Below, piece after piece: positions 10,515-24,532 of a DNA stretch of 64,000 nucleotides. The position numbers and the translations under genes are program-made. Position 1 is the stretch's first letter; every line of letters starts with the position of its first letter. This stretch comes from Pontederia crassipes (lineage: Eukaryota > Streptophyta > Magnoliopsida > Commelinales > Pontederiaceae). The stretch is from the NCBI GenBank assembly GCA_030549335.1, contig CM060191.1, positions 57,857,947-57,921,946 on the forward strand, read 5' to 3'. The notes below the pieces were generated by a model. The model did not search any database. It worked only from the letters and a program-made list of their open reading frames with translations, and was not told the origin of the DNA.

Positions 10515-12685
10515 ATGGCGGCGACCGTGTCCGCAGTGGGCTGCCGCTTCTTCACCGGATTCGTCGCATCCAGCGATTCACACCTTTTCGGAGGCCGCCG
10601 CATCGCTGCTCAGCCTCCGCCACCGCACGTCCGGCTCCCTCTTCGGTCACCCTCGCCGGCGTGGTCCGTGCGCGCGGAAGCTCCTTCGGAGGCCGCGCTC
10701 GGAGCCGAGAAGGCGGCGGGGAAGAGGCCGCTGCGGGGAATCACCAAGCCCCGACTGGTGTCCCCGGCTATGCAGGCCCTCGTTGGCGTCCCGGAGATCC
10801 CCCGTACGCAGGCTCTAAAGCTCATCTGGGCACACATCAAGGAAAAGAACCTCCAGGTCTGGCCTCGGCTCGCGTGCTCTCTGTTCCCCTAAAAAGGGGT
10901 TCGGTTTTAGGCTTCTGGCTGTAAAATTTTAATGATCAAACAACATGATTTTTTTATTAATTTCCAGCATTTTAAAAAGGTATGTAAAAAACAACGCTAT
11001 CAAATGAAAGAAAAAAGAATAAAGAAGCAACCGAGCTTTGTCAAACTGAATGCTGGAAATATCAACAAAAGATATATGTGAAGTGATATCTACCAATTTA
11101 GTAATGCGCTACTTCACATAAAATTATTACCTGGGAGAGGCATCACTTTGTTGGCATCATTAACCTCCCTTGTTTGTCTCATGTTTTGATGGAATTTTGC
11201 TAGAGTGTTTGTTGTTACTTTCACTACTTCTGGTTACAATGGGCACATGATATGTCATTCCTGGAAGCACATAATTCCTATATTTAGTCAAACATTTTTT
11301 CCTGCCTGCGCTATGCTGCATCCCTTAGTTGCTGTTGCAGAGCATTTGATCCTAGAGACATTTCTGTTAGTTGTCATTATCATGGGTTGGAAATTGATTT
11401 TGGGCTTGTATGTCACTTTGCACCTTCTGCTTCCTTTAGGGTGTGTTTGGATAGGGAAAGGTAGGGAAGGAAGGAAAAAGATGTTAACAAGAGGGAGGGT
11501 AAAACCATTTACTATTTTACTTCCTTTTAACTCCAATTTGGAATTGAATTGATTAAGCTAAGGAAAAAGTGGGTAATGAGTTGGAGTGTAATTGAGGGTA
11601 AAATCATTTATTCTAACACCCAAGGATAGTGACCAAGGATACCAATGGACAATTGGACAAAAGACGAAGGAGCATGAGCTCATATGTAGCTACATCTTTG
11701 TTTATAAGGAGGTTTTAAATCCAAAGCTGGGGTGTTGCAAAATGGTATTAAAGCCTATCTTTCATGCGAACTTACGGGCCAAACGGGCCACTCAATGAGG
11801 ATATTGAGCCCCTAATGAAGGAAAAATGTAATGACCTAAGGTTAATCATCAAGTGTAGAAAAGAATAGACCTACATGAGCCCAAAGTGGACTATATCTTG
11901 ATGGGTGGTACAGGATGTGTATCTTTATTGGCCCATCAATATATCATTTGCTTTGGGTCCTGCTGACTTGGGTTTAAACCCTTCTTTACAGGCATTCAAT
12001 AAGATATTGCCCACTTTGATCCCTTGACCTGCATAGGTTTAAAACCTTTCTTTATAGGGGAAGGAGGTAGTTATATATAAGGCCATAATCACGTTCGTAT
12101 TTTGTACACAGTTTAAGTTTGCGCGCAATTTTAACTCCGCTACTATTTGTACCACTCATAGCCCATCAAGAATGGATTTAAAACACTTCTTTATAGTGGA
12201 TTACATATTAAACCCATAAAGATTTTTGTGTATGTGGGACTATTGATATCTTTAGTTATTAATCCCAGCTTATTACATGTACTTTTATTTTAACTCCAAT
12301 TTCAGATGAATTGTTTGTTACATATACGGTGGGGTATGGAGGTTAATTTTTTCCCTTATCAGGAAGCTAAGACACCTTCAAGATTTTATCATTTTGTTTG
12401 TTGTCCTTTTTTGTATAAATCAAATTATCTTATTATGTGGAACTCGCTTTGATTCTGCAATACTTTTTGCAATGTGAATGTTATGCTGTATTTAAACTAT
12501 TCTCTAAGTGTAATAACGTTCTTCACAACAAATTGGGAATTCTCTGTTGTAATAATTTCTTGCAGGATCCTGAAGACAAGAAGATAATTGTTTGTGACGA
12601 GAAGCTGAAGAACTTGTTTGGTGGGAGAGAGCGTGTTGGGTTTCTTGAGATCTCAGGGTTGCTAAATCCTCACTTTGCCAAGTGA
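10515..12685 (+). CDS. SWIB/MDM2-domain protein, probably plastid-targeted
   Basis: Exon 1 is 10515-10856 and exon 2 is 12566-12685, phase 0, giving 153 residues. The donor is CTCCAG|GTCTGG and the acceptor TTCTTGCAG|GATCC. Residues 1-60 are Ser/Arg/Ala/Pro-rich with almost no acidic residues until E55, typical of a plastid transit peptide. The SWIB fold covers about residues 75-152: RGITKPRLVSPAMQ, then LKLIWAHIKEKNLQ, then after the intron DPEDKKIIVCDEKLKNLF and ending ISGLLNPHF. SWIB domains occur in chromatin remodelers and, in plants, in small organelle proteins associated with nucleoids. The small size and N-terminal extension favour the organelle class. The 1.7-kb intron holds retroelement debris. 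The start codon context is GACCATGGCG. Another compartment cannot be excluded. Confidence 0.9.
11440..11760 (+). mobile_element. Retroelement/MITE debris in SWIB intron
   Basis: GGGTGTGTTTGGATAGGG at 11440 resembles a common plant MITE terminus, without a clear partner. At 11730-11755 the sequence GGGTGTTGCAAAA is followed by TGGTATTAAAGCC, which looks like an LTR end plus a degenerate initiator-Met primer-binding site. Borders are not determined. Confidence 0.35.
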
Positions 12686-14909
12686 AAGCTTTCGTGGACC
12701 AAGTACTTTGTACATGTTTTAACTGTAGCCACTCTGGTAGTGATTTTTAGCATCTAGCATAGTTTGCCTGATCTTCACTGTTGATATTTTGCCTTGTACC
12801 CGCTATGCAACTAAGATCATGTTTGCTCTTCTGTCACACGTACATGATCTGAATGGGTGTTTTGGACGGGAACCAATCATTTCATGTCTGCTGTGCATCA
12901 GACCACCTTCCTGTCACAAGAATACTTTGGCCATTCTCAATTATCTGCTCTATGGTTTACCTGAATCTTACTCCTCGTTTAAGGTATTCATGAAGATGTG
13001 ATTTAAATGTCACATCTTAAGAACTTTTGCCAGTTCGAGTTTTGATTATTCGTGCGAGCCACTTGACTCCAATGTTTCCCGGAATTGGAGTTGCTGTATG
13101 CTCGTTTATTTGCTTTAGTGGCATCATGTTGTCATTCTACCTAGTTTGATTTGCAGGTTTCCACTCAGAACACTGGATCCACATCGATCACGCAACTTGG
13201 CGTTGCAATTTGAGCAGACATCATCCAATTGATGTACAATAGGGGCGGTCCACTTGCGTGATTGAATCTTCGTTCCGCAATAGGTGTTGAACTACGCCTC
13301 AAGTTACAGTGCTGACTGCTGAGGGCACACACGCGGATGCGAGGATGGAGAGAACATGTTCCGGTCCTCTAGCTCTGAAGTCACAGCGCATCATTTGCTT
13401 ATATTGGGATCAAGAAAAGTTACGGTCATATGATGACGACTTTAAATTAAAACTTGGGTTATTAACTTTCCGCGTTGTCCAGCTCAGTTTAAGAGAAATT
13501 AAACAAGATAGTATGCTTGGTATTAAGTAATTTTGAATTTAAATTCTTAACGCATTATAGGTAGAAAAACGCCCCATAAAAATTATTAATTCAGAGAACA
13601 TCTCTAGTCATCAAGTGCAAAATGTTTGAAATGGGCCCAGCTGCATTCAGTACATTTCCATCTCAAACAATTAACAGTTTATTTCCAAAAAAAAAAAAGA
13701 ATATACTATGAAATTTACCATAGGCAATCCAGATAATCTGCATTATATCCGATGGGAGCCTGCAGGGCAACAATGTAGCTGTTCCCTAATCAGTTAATAT
13801 TAGTTTCTTGGGAGTAGGGACCCAGGAAATCTTAGTATTCCTCACTGTTTAATTCTAGATTGCCTTTGGCTCCCATCATCCTTCAAGTCGGGAGGAAAAA
13901 AATGCAAAAAAATGACAAGTGCTGCTCGTTATCAATGTTGATGGCCCCAATTGCATCATCCTGAAGAGGTTTCTGCAAGTTTTATAAGCCTCCAGATTTC
14001 CCGTCATTAACATTCTAGGCATAAGAGATAAGCACGGTACGATAAACATGCAGTGTATACTGAATTAAAAGAGAGCACGGGTAATGAATGAGATGGGAAG
14101 TTCAGAATCCCCCACCCCACGCCCTTTGCTGTAATGATGTACTCACACTTCTTGCAGCCAAGGGGAAGCACGGCAAGGGCCCATACATTTAACACCATGC
14201 CCAGACCTTGCAGAGCTAAAAGATTACTCCGCACAGACAAACTTGCTCCACCTCCTATCATGGATCGTTCAGCACCTCTTCCAACACAAGCCATAAAATA
14301 ATCATTACCATTCAAGAAGAAACAAACATCCACGGAGTTACACATGACGATGGAAATGTCCACACTTGACAGGACGAGGTAAAGCGAAGAATGGATGCAG
14401 CCACTAATACCACACATAACAGGAAACTTGGAAGCTCCCAACCTTCCCCTGCTTCAAATGTAACCTTCCAGCAAGCCAACGAAAACACAGATATTATCAG
14501 TCTTGAATACCATCTCAACAATGTCAAGCTGGCAGCCAAGTCCCTTGCATTAAAAAGTGAGAATGAGTATGAGTTTAAATGCTTCAACACCGCCATGATC
14601 CTTTTTCGGCATGGTGAGATAGCATCCGGAAAAAAAGAGAGAAACCCCCTTCCATCCCATGGATAATCTAGATTAAACTAGTTAATGTACTAAGAATTCT
14701 GGATTCAGACTACAAAGGATTCAGTAAGGTCTTCAGGAAGAAGACCCATGAACAGTTATGCTCCTATCTACAGGGGATCGCTCATTCAGAAATCTGCAAA
14801 TCCCCTTTATATTTCCTACTATAATTTATATTCCAATGTGAGTCAGCTGGTAAAGTAAGTGACAGTTTAAACACTCCAATTTTTCTCCACCATTATGAGG
14901 CCTTAGCCA
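12686..14909. other. Convergent 3' flanks of SWIB and DUF620 genes
   Basis: The SWIB gene on the plus strand and the DUF620 gene on the minus strand face each other here. The segment probably holds both 3' untranslated regions. Open frames within (for example 14007-14441) show no family likeness. An A-rich run lies at 13687-13699. Confidence 0.45.
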
Positions 14910-16894
14910 TTAGATCTCCACTCTCCACAGAATATTGTTATCATGGGTGGTTTGTGGCTTCTCGAGAGCTGCAACCTTAGCCCGATTACTAATAGTTGTG
15001 ACATTATTTCTGCCCTCTCCATGAGATAGCTCACAAGCTTCACTGATTGACCTACATTTTATATCAGCTGGAGGGATGAAACAATCCATAGAGAGACCAG
15101 GGACATTAAACGCCACCTCTTCAATAGTCCAGGTCTCCTCCATCCTGGACTTACTATGACTCATAGCAACTTCACCAAACCGGAAAAGGGTTACAATCGA
15201 ACGCCCCGAATGAGCAACCATCAAGCCCTCCACCAGGCGATAGTCATGAATAAAGGAGTTGATTGTGGTCTCCCAATACACAGCATCACCACTGTCACTC
15301 GACTGAATTCGGGTCAGATGGGAGTCCTCCATGTGGACGAGAAGGCCAGTTCTTTGGCTGAAGTAGCCAAACAAGACATGCCTGATGATCTCAGCAGAGC
15401 CTTCACTCCTAGCCTTCAGGGTCTGATGGTCTGCACATAGTTTCAGGATAAAGCAATCCTCTCCATCCATGTTCTTCTCCCCAATGCACTGTGCATTTGC
15501 AAACATGCTTGCCGTAGTCAATGGATCTAGACCCTACAAAACTTACCAAATTCAATCAATTTTTTCCACGGGAAGTAAAAGGTCGCTTACCAAATTCAAT
15601 CAGTTTTTTCCCACGGGAAGTAAATAGGCTTTACTTCACAAGGATGCTCGAGCATCCATGTCAAGCCAATTCTTTAGATTCAGTGCCTAAGTACCTGAAG
15701 GGCTCGTCGGAGGGGTCAAACTGGGCCTTTAGCAGCATGAGAACCCAGCCATGGAGTATGGCGCCAAACCAGCTTGCCATTGCAACCAGCATGGACCTTG
15801 CTTCCACCAACTGCAAGCTCCACATACCACATTTCAGGTGCCATCTGCCAGAGCACGAAGCTGCCAGATTCTGCATCTGTGGACGTATGGCGGTTCTTTA
15901 TTATCCTAGTTGCAGTCTCAAACTGGGCTGCCACCATTCTAAGCTTCCCTGTCGCATGTGAATTGCGAATGGAGCGAAGCAATTTCAGGCCTCCTGAAGC
16001 TGCTATGTACTGCTGAAGAATGTATTGAGCCGAAGAAGTTTCCTGTCACAAGATGGACGGAGTAAATTATCACCCATAGGGGAGCAGACAAAGTACAGAT
16101 CTTGCACTTGCAATCAGATTACATGTCCAAGACGATTAGCAAGCAGTTCACAGTGCATGCATCTCATTTTCAACTTATATAAAAAAACTATGGATGAATC
16201 TCTCTACTTGGAGACTTTGAGTGGAGAATGGAGTCCACTTAAGGTGATAGCAAATAATTACGTAAAAAAAGACACCAGAACAGCTAGTTTTATCAATTAG
16301 ACTAGTCCTAAAAATCATAACAAATGCCTAAAAATTGAAGAAACCGCGAAAGAAATCAAGGCACCAGAAATAGTTTAGTACACTCACAATAGGAGTATCC
16401 TTGATGCTGAGATGAGGAAATGGTTCAGCGGAGCACACATGGAAAGGCGCCAGCGGCGCTCCCATGACCCCGAGGAGCAGCCGGATGTCCGAGCGGCGAC
16501 AGGAAGAGGCGGCGGCGGCGGCGGCGGCAAAGGCATTACCGGACAACGACGGAGCCCTCGTGAGAGGTCCCGTCATCCACTGCCCCCACCGCCGCTCCCT
16601 CCGAGAGTCCCAGCCGCTGCCGGCATCCTCCTCCCCGCCTTCCGGCCCCTCCATGAGCGGCGCGAGGCTTCCGGATCTCGGCAACGCCAAATCCCCCGCC
16701 ATTTGATGTTTCTGGTGCTGGTGCTGATGTCCCCGCCACCACCTCCTCGGCGGCAGCTGGAACTCCGACATGGAAGATGCCGCCGTGTTCCTCCGCGGGC
16801 TCTCCGACCTGGACCTGGACCTGGACCTACCCGGCGACAGCCCTCTGACCACCTCCTCCTTCAGCGCCGAGAAGAACCCTTGCTTCCTCTCCAT
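14910..16894 (-). CDS. DUF620 family protein with an internal stop codon
   Basis: Three exons in phase 0: 16894-16388 (169 codons), 16042-15695 (116 codons), 15533-14910 (207 codons plus stop). Borders are ATT|GTGAGT, GACAG|GAAACT, CTTCAG|GTACTT and TTGTAG|GGTCTA. The N-terminus MERKQGFFSALKEEVVRGLSP and the Ser/Arg stretch after it are characteristic of plant DUF620 proteins. Exon 1 ends KDTPI and exon 2 starts ETSSAQYILQQYIAASGG. Exon 3 has NAQCIGEKNMDGEDCF, FGYFSQRTGLLVHMEDSH and GLSMDCFIPPADIK. The biochemical role of DUF620 is unknown. Codon 278, where relatives are expected to have Arg before PLRRALQ, is TGA (15716-15718), one transition from CGA. The other parts are intact, so this is a recent nonsense allele, a sequence error, or a very young pseudogene. 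The first ATG used is at 16894. Confidence 0.85.
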
Positions 16895-17119
16895 CCTCCC
16901 CCTCCCCGTCTCTCCTCCTTCCACCCCAAACCCCAGCCTCCAAACTGCGAACCCTAAAATAGAGAGAACGGCGGAAACCCGAGCAGAGGATGAAGAAGCC
17001 GAAGGCTGTTTTGTGATAGATTTTGCTCACAAATGTACTATCGGCAAATTCTTCGGCCGCCGGAGGTAGAGAAGGAAGGGACTAAAATGCGATACATTAA
17101 TCTTCCGGAGGACCTCCGG

Positions 17120-17216
17120 TGAAGTGAAAGGGGAGACAGAGAGAGAGAAAGAGAGTGAGAGAGAGAGAGAGCTCTTTGTGGAGGCAGAGTTGGGAGTAGC
17201 AGAAGAAATATATAGA
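17120..17216 (-). promoter_or_regulatory. Core promoter and CT-rich leader of the DUF620 gene
   Basis: The minus strand has CTATATATTT at 17216-17207, about 315 bases upstream of the start codon. It is followed by a CT-rich tract (17175-17125), a common feature of plant 5' leaders. Confidence 0.4.
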
Positions 17217-18033
<817 letters not shown>

Positions 18034-18718
18034 GATGAAGTTGTCGTTAGCACATCAATATTGGGAAGCAAGTGGAAGCAAGTCCTCCATCCCTATCGAC
18101 AATTAAATGATGGTTTAATAGTAATCATGTCATCAAATTTGATTTGATATGTTTCATTTCAAGGTGTAACCGATCAATATTTTGCAAGATGAGGCATTAT
18201 GACCATTTTATTTTGTTTATAATAACAAAAGTTTTATTTTATTAGATAGAAGATAAACAACTTAGCAAATAGTTTTTGTTTATATTTTACATAAAAACTG
18301 GAAGAGGACAAAAAAAAAAAAAGAAGAAGAAATAGCAAAGCGGATAGGCGCGGTTCGGAGTCTCAATCGCGACATTGATTAGGTGCATGTGGGGCGCTCG
18401 TTCTGGGGTCGATGGGGGAGGAACTGAAGCGAGTGGTGGGTGCATGCGACTCCCTAACAACTGAATGAGCTGCACTAGAAACCAAAAAACAATTTTAATA
18501 CTTGCGACTCAACTTGAAAAATACAAAATCCCACTCAATCCAATTTTGTGGAGACAACCACCTCCTACCATGTTTTTTTCTTAGCCATGAGAGAGGGAGA
18601 GATGTTTTTTTTACGATTTTTATCCTACTCAATTTCCTCCACAAAGTTTATTATTATTCTGTACATAGAATAAACATCAAAATAATTTAATGTTATCGAA
18701 AATATAATCAAACACAAT
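18034..18718. other. Intergenic, AT-rich
   Basis: No gene or bounded repeat seen. A short A-rich run lies near 18310. Confidence 0.45.
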
Positions 18719-19375
18719 GGGGTCGTGTGGTTGCGAAACCGGACGGAACCACGATCTTATTTCGTCCAGTTCCGTCAAATACCGCTCCAAAATTAGATTT
18801 TAGAACGGGAACAAGATTGGTGGAACTTGTGTCACGTGATCCTAGTTTCACCACTCAGGTGGGTGGAATCGGATGCTGCCATTTTTTTTTACTTTTGACC
18901 TTGACGCGATCTTTTTCCTTTTTTTTCAAAATTCACTTTCTTTTTTTCTTTTTCTATTCTCTCACACAATATCTTCACTAAAAAAAATTTAATAAATATA
19001 AAATAATTTTAATAAGCGGTTAATATAATATTATTTATTACCTATTTTTCATTAAAAAATTTGATATTTCATTAAATATAATTAATTTAAAAAATGATTT
19101 TTTATATTTAAATAAATATAATTTTTGACATAAATTTTCCCATAAATTTTTTTTATTTTACAATTTTATTTTAATTAATAATAAAATTATACTTTATTTT
19201 TAATTCAAAACTCATCCAAAATTTATCAATTACATCTACTTTTTCCTATCATATCAACCACCTTATTCATCATCATCATATTCCACTCCAACCAAATACA
19301 CCCCAAATTAATATGTCAATTCAATTATATACTGAGAATTTAAGAGAAATCGTAATTCCATTTCCAAACGACCCC
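18719..19375. mobile_element. MITE with GGGGTCGTTTGG-type ends
   Basis: The left end reads GGGGTCGTGTGGTTGCGAAA and the right end, on the other strand, GGGGTCGTTTGGAAATGG. AAT flanks both sides (18716-18718 and 19376-19378), a possible 3-bp duplication as in PIF/Harbinger elements, although those usually duplicate TWA. The body is AT-rich and non-coding. Confidence 0.55.
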
Positions 19376-19537
19376 AATGAGAATAAGAGTAAGTTAATCA
19401 AATTTCATTTTTGATAAAGAAACCACTGCATATAATTTAATTTGAAATATATATATATATTCTTCTAAAATAGCAGAGCGGAGATATTCTACATTTTTTT
19501 ATTGTTTTCACTATTTTTTATTTTTCATTATTTAACC

Positions 19538-19587
<50 letters not shown>

Positions 19588-20309
19588 GTAAATTATGTAT
19601 AATAAAATAAATTAATTATAAAAATATGAAAGTTATTCCTATTCAACTAAACAAGAGGTAGAATAAGGATATAATTAGAATATTATATTCTTTAGAATAA
19701 ATTTTGTTATTTTTTTAAAAATATTCTCTAACCAAACAGCCTAAGATTTTGTATATCTACCAAAATAAAACAATTCATAAAATTGTACTCAAAATTTAAT
19801 TATTTATGGTAGTAATCTTTCGTCGCTATAATTAATAATTGATATCTAGAAGATGCATACACGACCTTAAACCATCGTAAGGAGTTAATGGACATCACAC
19901 CTTCCCAAATTTAGCTCCCAAATATCAAGAAACGTAAAAAAAAAAGGTTGTAGAGTGGGGAGGCCTCTACATAATTGATGAATCCTGGGGGAATAATAAC
20001 TATGGAGCATAGCACACAACATATATGCATCTGCATGGTGCATGGTTGATGGTCCATCCATCTTCGCCAGACGTGTGCTTTTCGAATACATGATCTAATT
20101 CAACTTTCAATGTTGATTTTTTTTTTCACACTTAGTCATTCTAGTCATCAGTGGCCTACCTGGCACAAAGATATTTCTAGACTAATTCTGTCTTATATTA
20201 AACTTTATGTATTTAATTTCCTGCATATTTCATTCGTTAACAGAAACAAGTCTGTCATGCAAAGTGTGCTGAAAGGGTCTGTAGTCCCCTGACATTTGTA
20301 GTTTGGATG
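19376..20309. other. Intergenic, AT-rich
   Basis: Contains an (AAT)n run at 19541-19585 and no recognisable gene. Confidence 0.5.
19541..19585. repeat. (AAT)n microsatellite, 15 units
   Basis: A regular AAT run of 45 bases. Confidence 0.95.
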
Positions 20310-23300
20310 TAAAGATGAAATTTCGGGCTGGCCGCACGGTCCGGCACGCCTAAAATTCATGCTGACTTGGCCCGGCACGAACACGACCCGCGCACGAAAA
20401 AATGGGCTGTGTCGTGTCATACCGTGTCGGGTCGGCCATCCGCACTGTTGGCACGACACGACACGGGCACGGTGAACACGGACCCGGCACGACACGGCCC
20501 GTTTTGACACGGGTTATTTTTTCAACGTTCAAACACGAACCGTGTAATACAAGCACGGTCCGCGTACTTCGCTGATGGGACACATCGAATGCCGTATTTG
20601 TACTTCAACATGGACCGTGTGTGTCATAACACGGTCTGTGTTAAGAAGAGGACAACGATCGATCAAACACAACCCTATTTTTTTAAACGAGATTCGTGAT
20701 TTGATAACACAAACACGGATGCGCGACTGTGTGGTAAAAAAGTTCAACACGGACCGTGTTAGTTTCAACACGGGCCGTGTTAGAGTATTTTTATTCCATT
20801 CATTCGCCTATAAAAGACACGTCCGATTTCATTGGTTCTCCACACCTCCATTCGAAAATTCCTCTACTTTCATTCTTTCAAGTCTTCCAATCTTTCATAG
20901 TGCTTTTTGTAACTCTCTCTGCCTCTCTCACACTGAGTGACTCAGTCGTTCTGCATTTTTCTTCTCTCCATTCGTGCTCTGCTATCAAACTCTTTCAATT
21001 TTAATTTATATTTATATTATAATATTTATTTAGTAGTATTTTTATATTATTATTCACTCTTAATTTCTTATATATAACTGCATAATGGACCCGCGAGATC
21101 CCTTTCGTCTATATGGTGATTTTGCTGCTTATTCACCTTATGGACCACTACCTACATATCCATATGGTACACCATATAATACTAATAGTAGTGGTGATTC
21201 TAATTCCTTTATCAGCACAACTAAGTGACGATTCATTGGGTTATATGGAAACTGTGGCGCCATCAACTAACTGTCCAATTACTCCAATATGTTAATCTTC
21301 CTGACATTCCTAATCTTAATATTGCTTCAAGTTCTGCAGGTTCCGAAGGAGATTGTGCAACTGCGACAGCGACACCTCCAGGTCCGTCAAGCTAAGATGC
21401 TCCCGCGCAATGTGAGATAATAGGTAAAAAAAGAAGAACATCAAGGTTAACTAGTGAAGTTTGAAATTATTTTGAAAAAAATTATAGATGAAAATGATAA
21501 AAAAAAAGATAAAGCTATTTGTAAAATTTACAAGGCTAGTTATGCTGCCGCCTCTTCTTCGGGCACAGGTAGTTTAAAGCGACATTTAGAATCACATCCT
21601 ATAACTACTAGGGAACAATTTTTAGCGGGTCAATTACCGCAATAGACTCAACTAGTTGCGCCCGGTCGTGGTACCACCATGAGCTCTTTATTTGCTTATA
21701 ATCAAGAAAATATGCGTGAAGGTTTAGCAAGATATGTTATACATGCAGAAATGTCTTACACATTTGCTAAAGATGAAAAATTTTTATATTATCAACAAAA
21801 TTATGTACAAGGTGCCTTTCGAAATGTTAATAGAAAAACTGTTAAAGAAGATTCGATTAAATTATATCGTAAGAAGAAAAATGAACTAATTAATTATTTT
21901 TTAGATTCTAAATTCATGTATAGTTTGACTAGTGACATATGGATTTCTTTAAATGGTGATGGTTTCTTATGTGTTACAATTCATTGGATTGATACAAATC
22001 GGGTAGTGCAAAAAAGAATTATTGCGTTTAAAGAAATTGAGCATCCTCATAATGGTTTGCAAATTGCTAACGTGATAGAAAAAGTAATTAACGAATATGG
22101 TCTTAAAGAGAAATTTTTATGTCTTACTCTTGACAATGCAAGTGCTAATAATTCCGCTGCACAATTTTTAATTCAAAGATTAAATCCTCCTTTAAATGGA
22201 ATTCTTTTTCATCAAAGATGTGCATATCATATTATTAATTTGTGTGTTAAAAAAGGATTAAAGGTAGTTGTTAGAGTACTTGAAACTCTTAGAGTAGTTA
22301 TTGTAAATCTCCATCACTCTGGACCTAGGAGACAAACATTTAAAGAAATTTGTCATCATTATAATATTCCTTATAGAAAATTAAACACTGATGTGTCTAC
22401 GAGATGGAATAGTACTTATGACATGCTTAAATTATGTATTCCATTTAGACATGCACTCGATAATTATATTTTAACTGTGATGCAATGTCCAGCTCGAATT
22501 ACTGATTCAGGATGGGATGTTGCTAATGCAGTTATGAAATTGTTACAAGTTTTTTATAATGCTATTTTAGAGTTATCTGTCATTTATTCTCCTACTTCAC
22601 ATTTAATAATTAATCAACTTTATGAAATGACAAGTTCATTTAATGAAAAAACGTGAATTATCAAATGATTTTTCTGAAATAATTTATTTGACGGAATCAA
22701 AATTTTTAGAATATTGGAATAATTTGCCTCTCATAGGAATTTTAGCAATGATGATGGATCCTAGATTTAAAGAATCCGGTCCTAAATGGTACACCAGAGA
22801 AATTAAGAATTGTTTTCCCGAATAATATGTAAGAAGTCATCCAGAATTGCAAACTGACGATTTTATTAATCCAGATCATGATTACGAAAATATAATAAAT
22901 AACTTATATAATATTTATGAAACAAAATTTGGTGCACGTAGAGAGCAAGCATCTTCATCACGTCCATCGGTAGCACCCAGACCTTCCAATAATAGATCAT
23001 TTTTTAGATTCATGTCCTCTATTAGGGAGGGGGCACATCAAGAGGCTCGGGTGAAGGTTCATCCAATTCATCTACCTCTTTGTATAATGAACTGCAAGAT
23101 TACTTATCACGTCCAAATGAATGTGATAGTGAAATCGATGTTTTGACCTGATGGAGATTAAATGATCGTACGTATCCAATTCTCTCTGCCTTAGCTCGAG
23201 ATCTTTTAACTGTTCCGATGTCTACGGTGGCATCAGAACAATGTTTTTCTACAGGTTCCAGAATTTTGGACGAGAGAAGAAATAAAATGAGCTCTAAGTC

Positions 23301-24242
23301 GATGGAGGTTTGTATATTATTAAAAGATTAGTTTGATACAGATACTCGAACACAAGGTCAGGAATCCATATTACCATACATAGAAGATGGTGATGAAATA
23401 AATGTTTCCTCCGCTTATAATTCTTCATAAAATAATTGTTTGTACAATATGTAATTTTTAAATTTTTTATAATTTTGTATTTATTGATTATTTCATAATA
23501 ATCAATAATAATAAAAACATTAAAGCTCCTGTGAACGTAGGCTAAAATAGCCGAACCACGTTAATCTCGGTGTCCATTACTATTTTTACTATATAATAAA
23601 TTAGTATTTAATTATCTATAGTATAGTAGTATACTACCTAAGTACCTAATTATCTATACTACTTATGCATTATACAATAAATTATATATAATGTAGTACA
23701 ATAATACTAATGTACTATATATTATATTCTCTCTCTCAAACTCTCACTCTCACTTTGGGTTGAATACTAGAATACAATTAATTACTAATATATATTTATT
23801 AAATACTTACCAATTACTTTTATATATAAAGTTATAACTTATTAGTTATTACTCAAATCACAATTAATCATTTTATAAATTTATTTACTTAATAATTATA
23901 AATTAAGGACTTAATGTATTTGAAATTTTAACTATATAGTTATTATCAATTGTATATTATAGAATAAATAATAATACTCATTATACTCTATTCTATAATA
24001 ATTTAATAATTAAATTTATTTTATTATTTCAAAAGTTGAAATTAAAAAAATAATGGGTCGTCCGACCCGGCACGACCCGATCCGGCCGGGCTTAGACCGT
24101 GCCGGGATAAAAAACGGTCCGTTTTGCACGACACAGCTCATTTTAAAAACGGACCGTGCCAGCACAATACGACCCGCGGTACGGTCAAACACGAGTTGAC
24201 CGGCATGGACACGACACGACACGGTCCATTTTTCCATCATTA
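20310..24242 (+). mobile_element. hAT transposon, full length but decayed
   Basis: Ends are TAAAGATGAAATTTCGGG at the left and, on the other strand, TAATGATGGAAAAATGG at the right. A perfect 8-bp target duplication, tttggatg, lies at 20302-20309 and 24243-24250. Both subterminal regions (about 200 bases) are packed with CACGG, CGGCACG and GGGCCG motifs, the usual transposase-binding type of hAT subterminal repeats. A transposase reading frame fills the middle. Three further family members lie at 39845-45110, 59709-61232 and, more distantly, 25682-26230. Confidence 0.92.
21085..23430 (+). pseudogene. hAT transposase (BED finger, catalytic core, dimerisation domain), broken
   Basis: The start is probably ATG at 21085 (MDPRDPFRLYGDF). 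A BED zinc finger lies at 21454-21640 (KDKAICKIYKAS...LKRHLESH); its second Cys is replaced by Tyr. The core frame 21679-22656 covers the hAT RNase H-like region (SLTSDIWISLNGDGFLCVT, LDNASANNSA, DVSTRWNSTYDML). The frame then shifts near 22650, and again before the C-terminal hAT dimerisation motif at about 23160-23330 (YPILSALARDLL, TVASEQCFSTGSRILDERR). In-frame stops occur (for example at 21226, 21643 and near 23329). The protein catalysed cut-and-paste transposition; this copy cannot make it in one piece. Confidence 0.9.
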
Positions 24243-24530
24243 TTTGGATGCATGGAACCTTTACGTACACGAATAAGTTTCTCTTAAATTTTGATTTCAT
24301 TTATATATATGGAAACGTTACGTATGCATGAAATTAGTGTGATGCTTAATCGATCTTTTCTTATCAATCAAGGAAGTGTACAACTGCATGTATTAATAGT
24401 GTAGACGGTTACAACTTGTAGCGTACGATACGAATGGATGTTTATTCGTGTGCGCACTATGTATTGTATCATCTCACCACAGGCTAAATATCAAATATAA
24501 CTTGGCACAACATTTTTATACATAACATTC

Positions 24531-24532
<2 letters not shown>

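Noticed and set aside
14007..14596. Open frames downstream of the DUF620 stop as further exons
   Set aside because: The DUF620 C-terminus is complete at 14910 and these frames show no domain or splice continuity.
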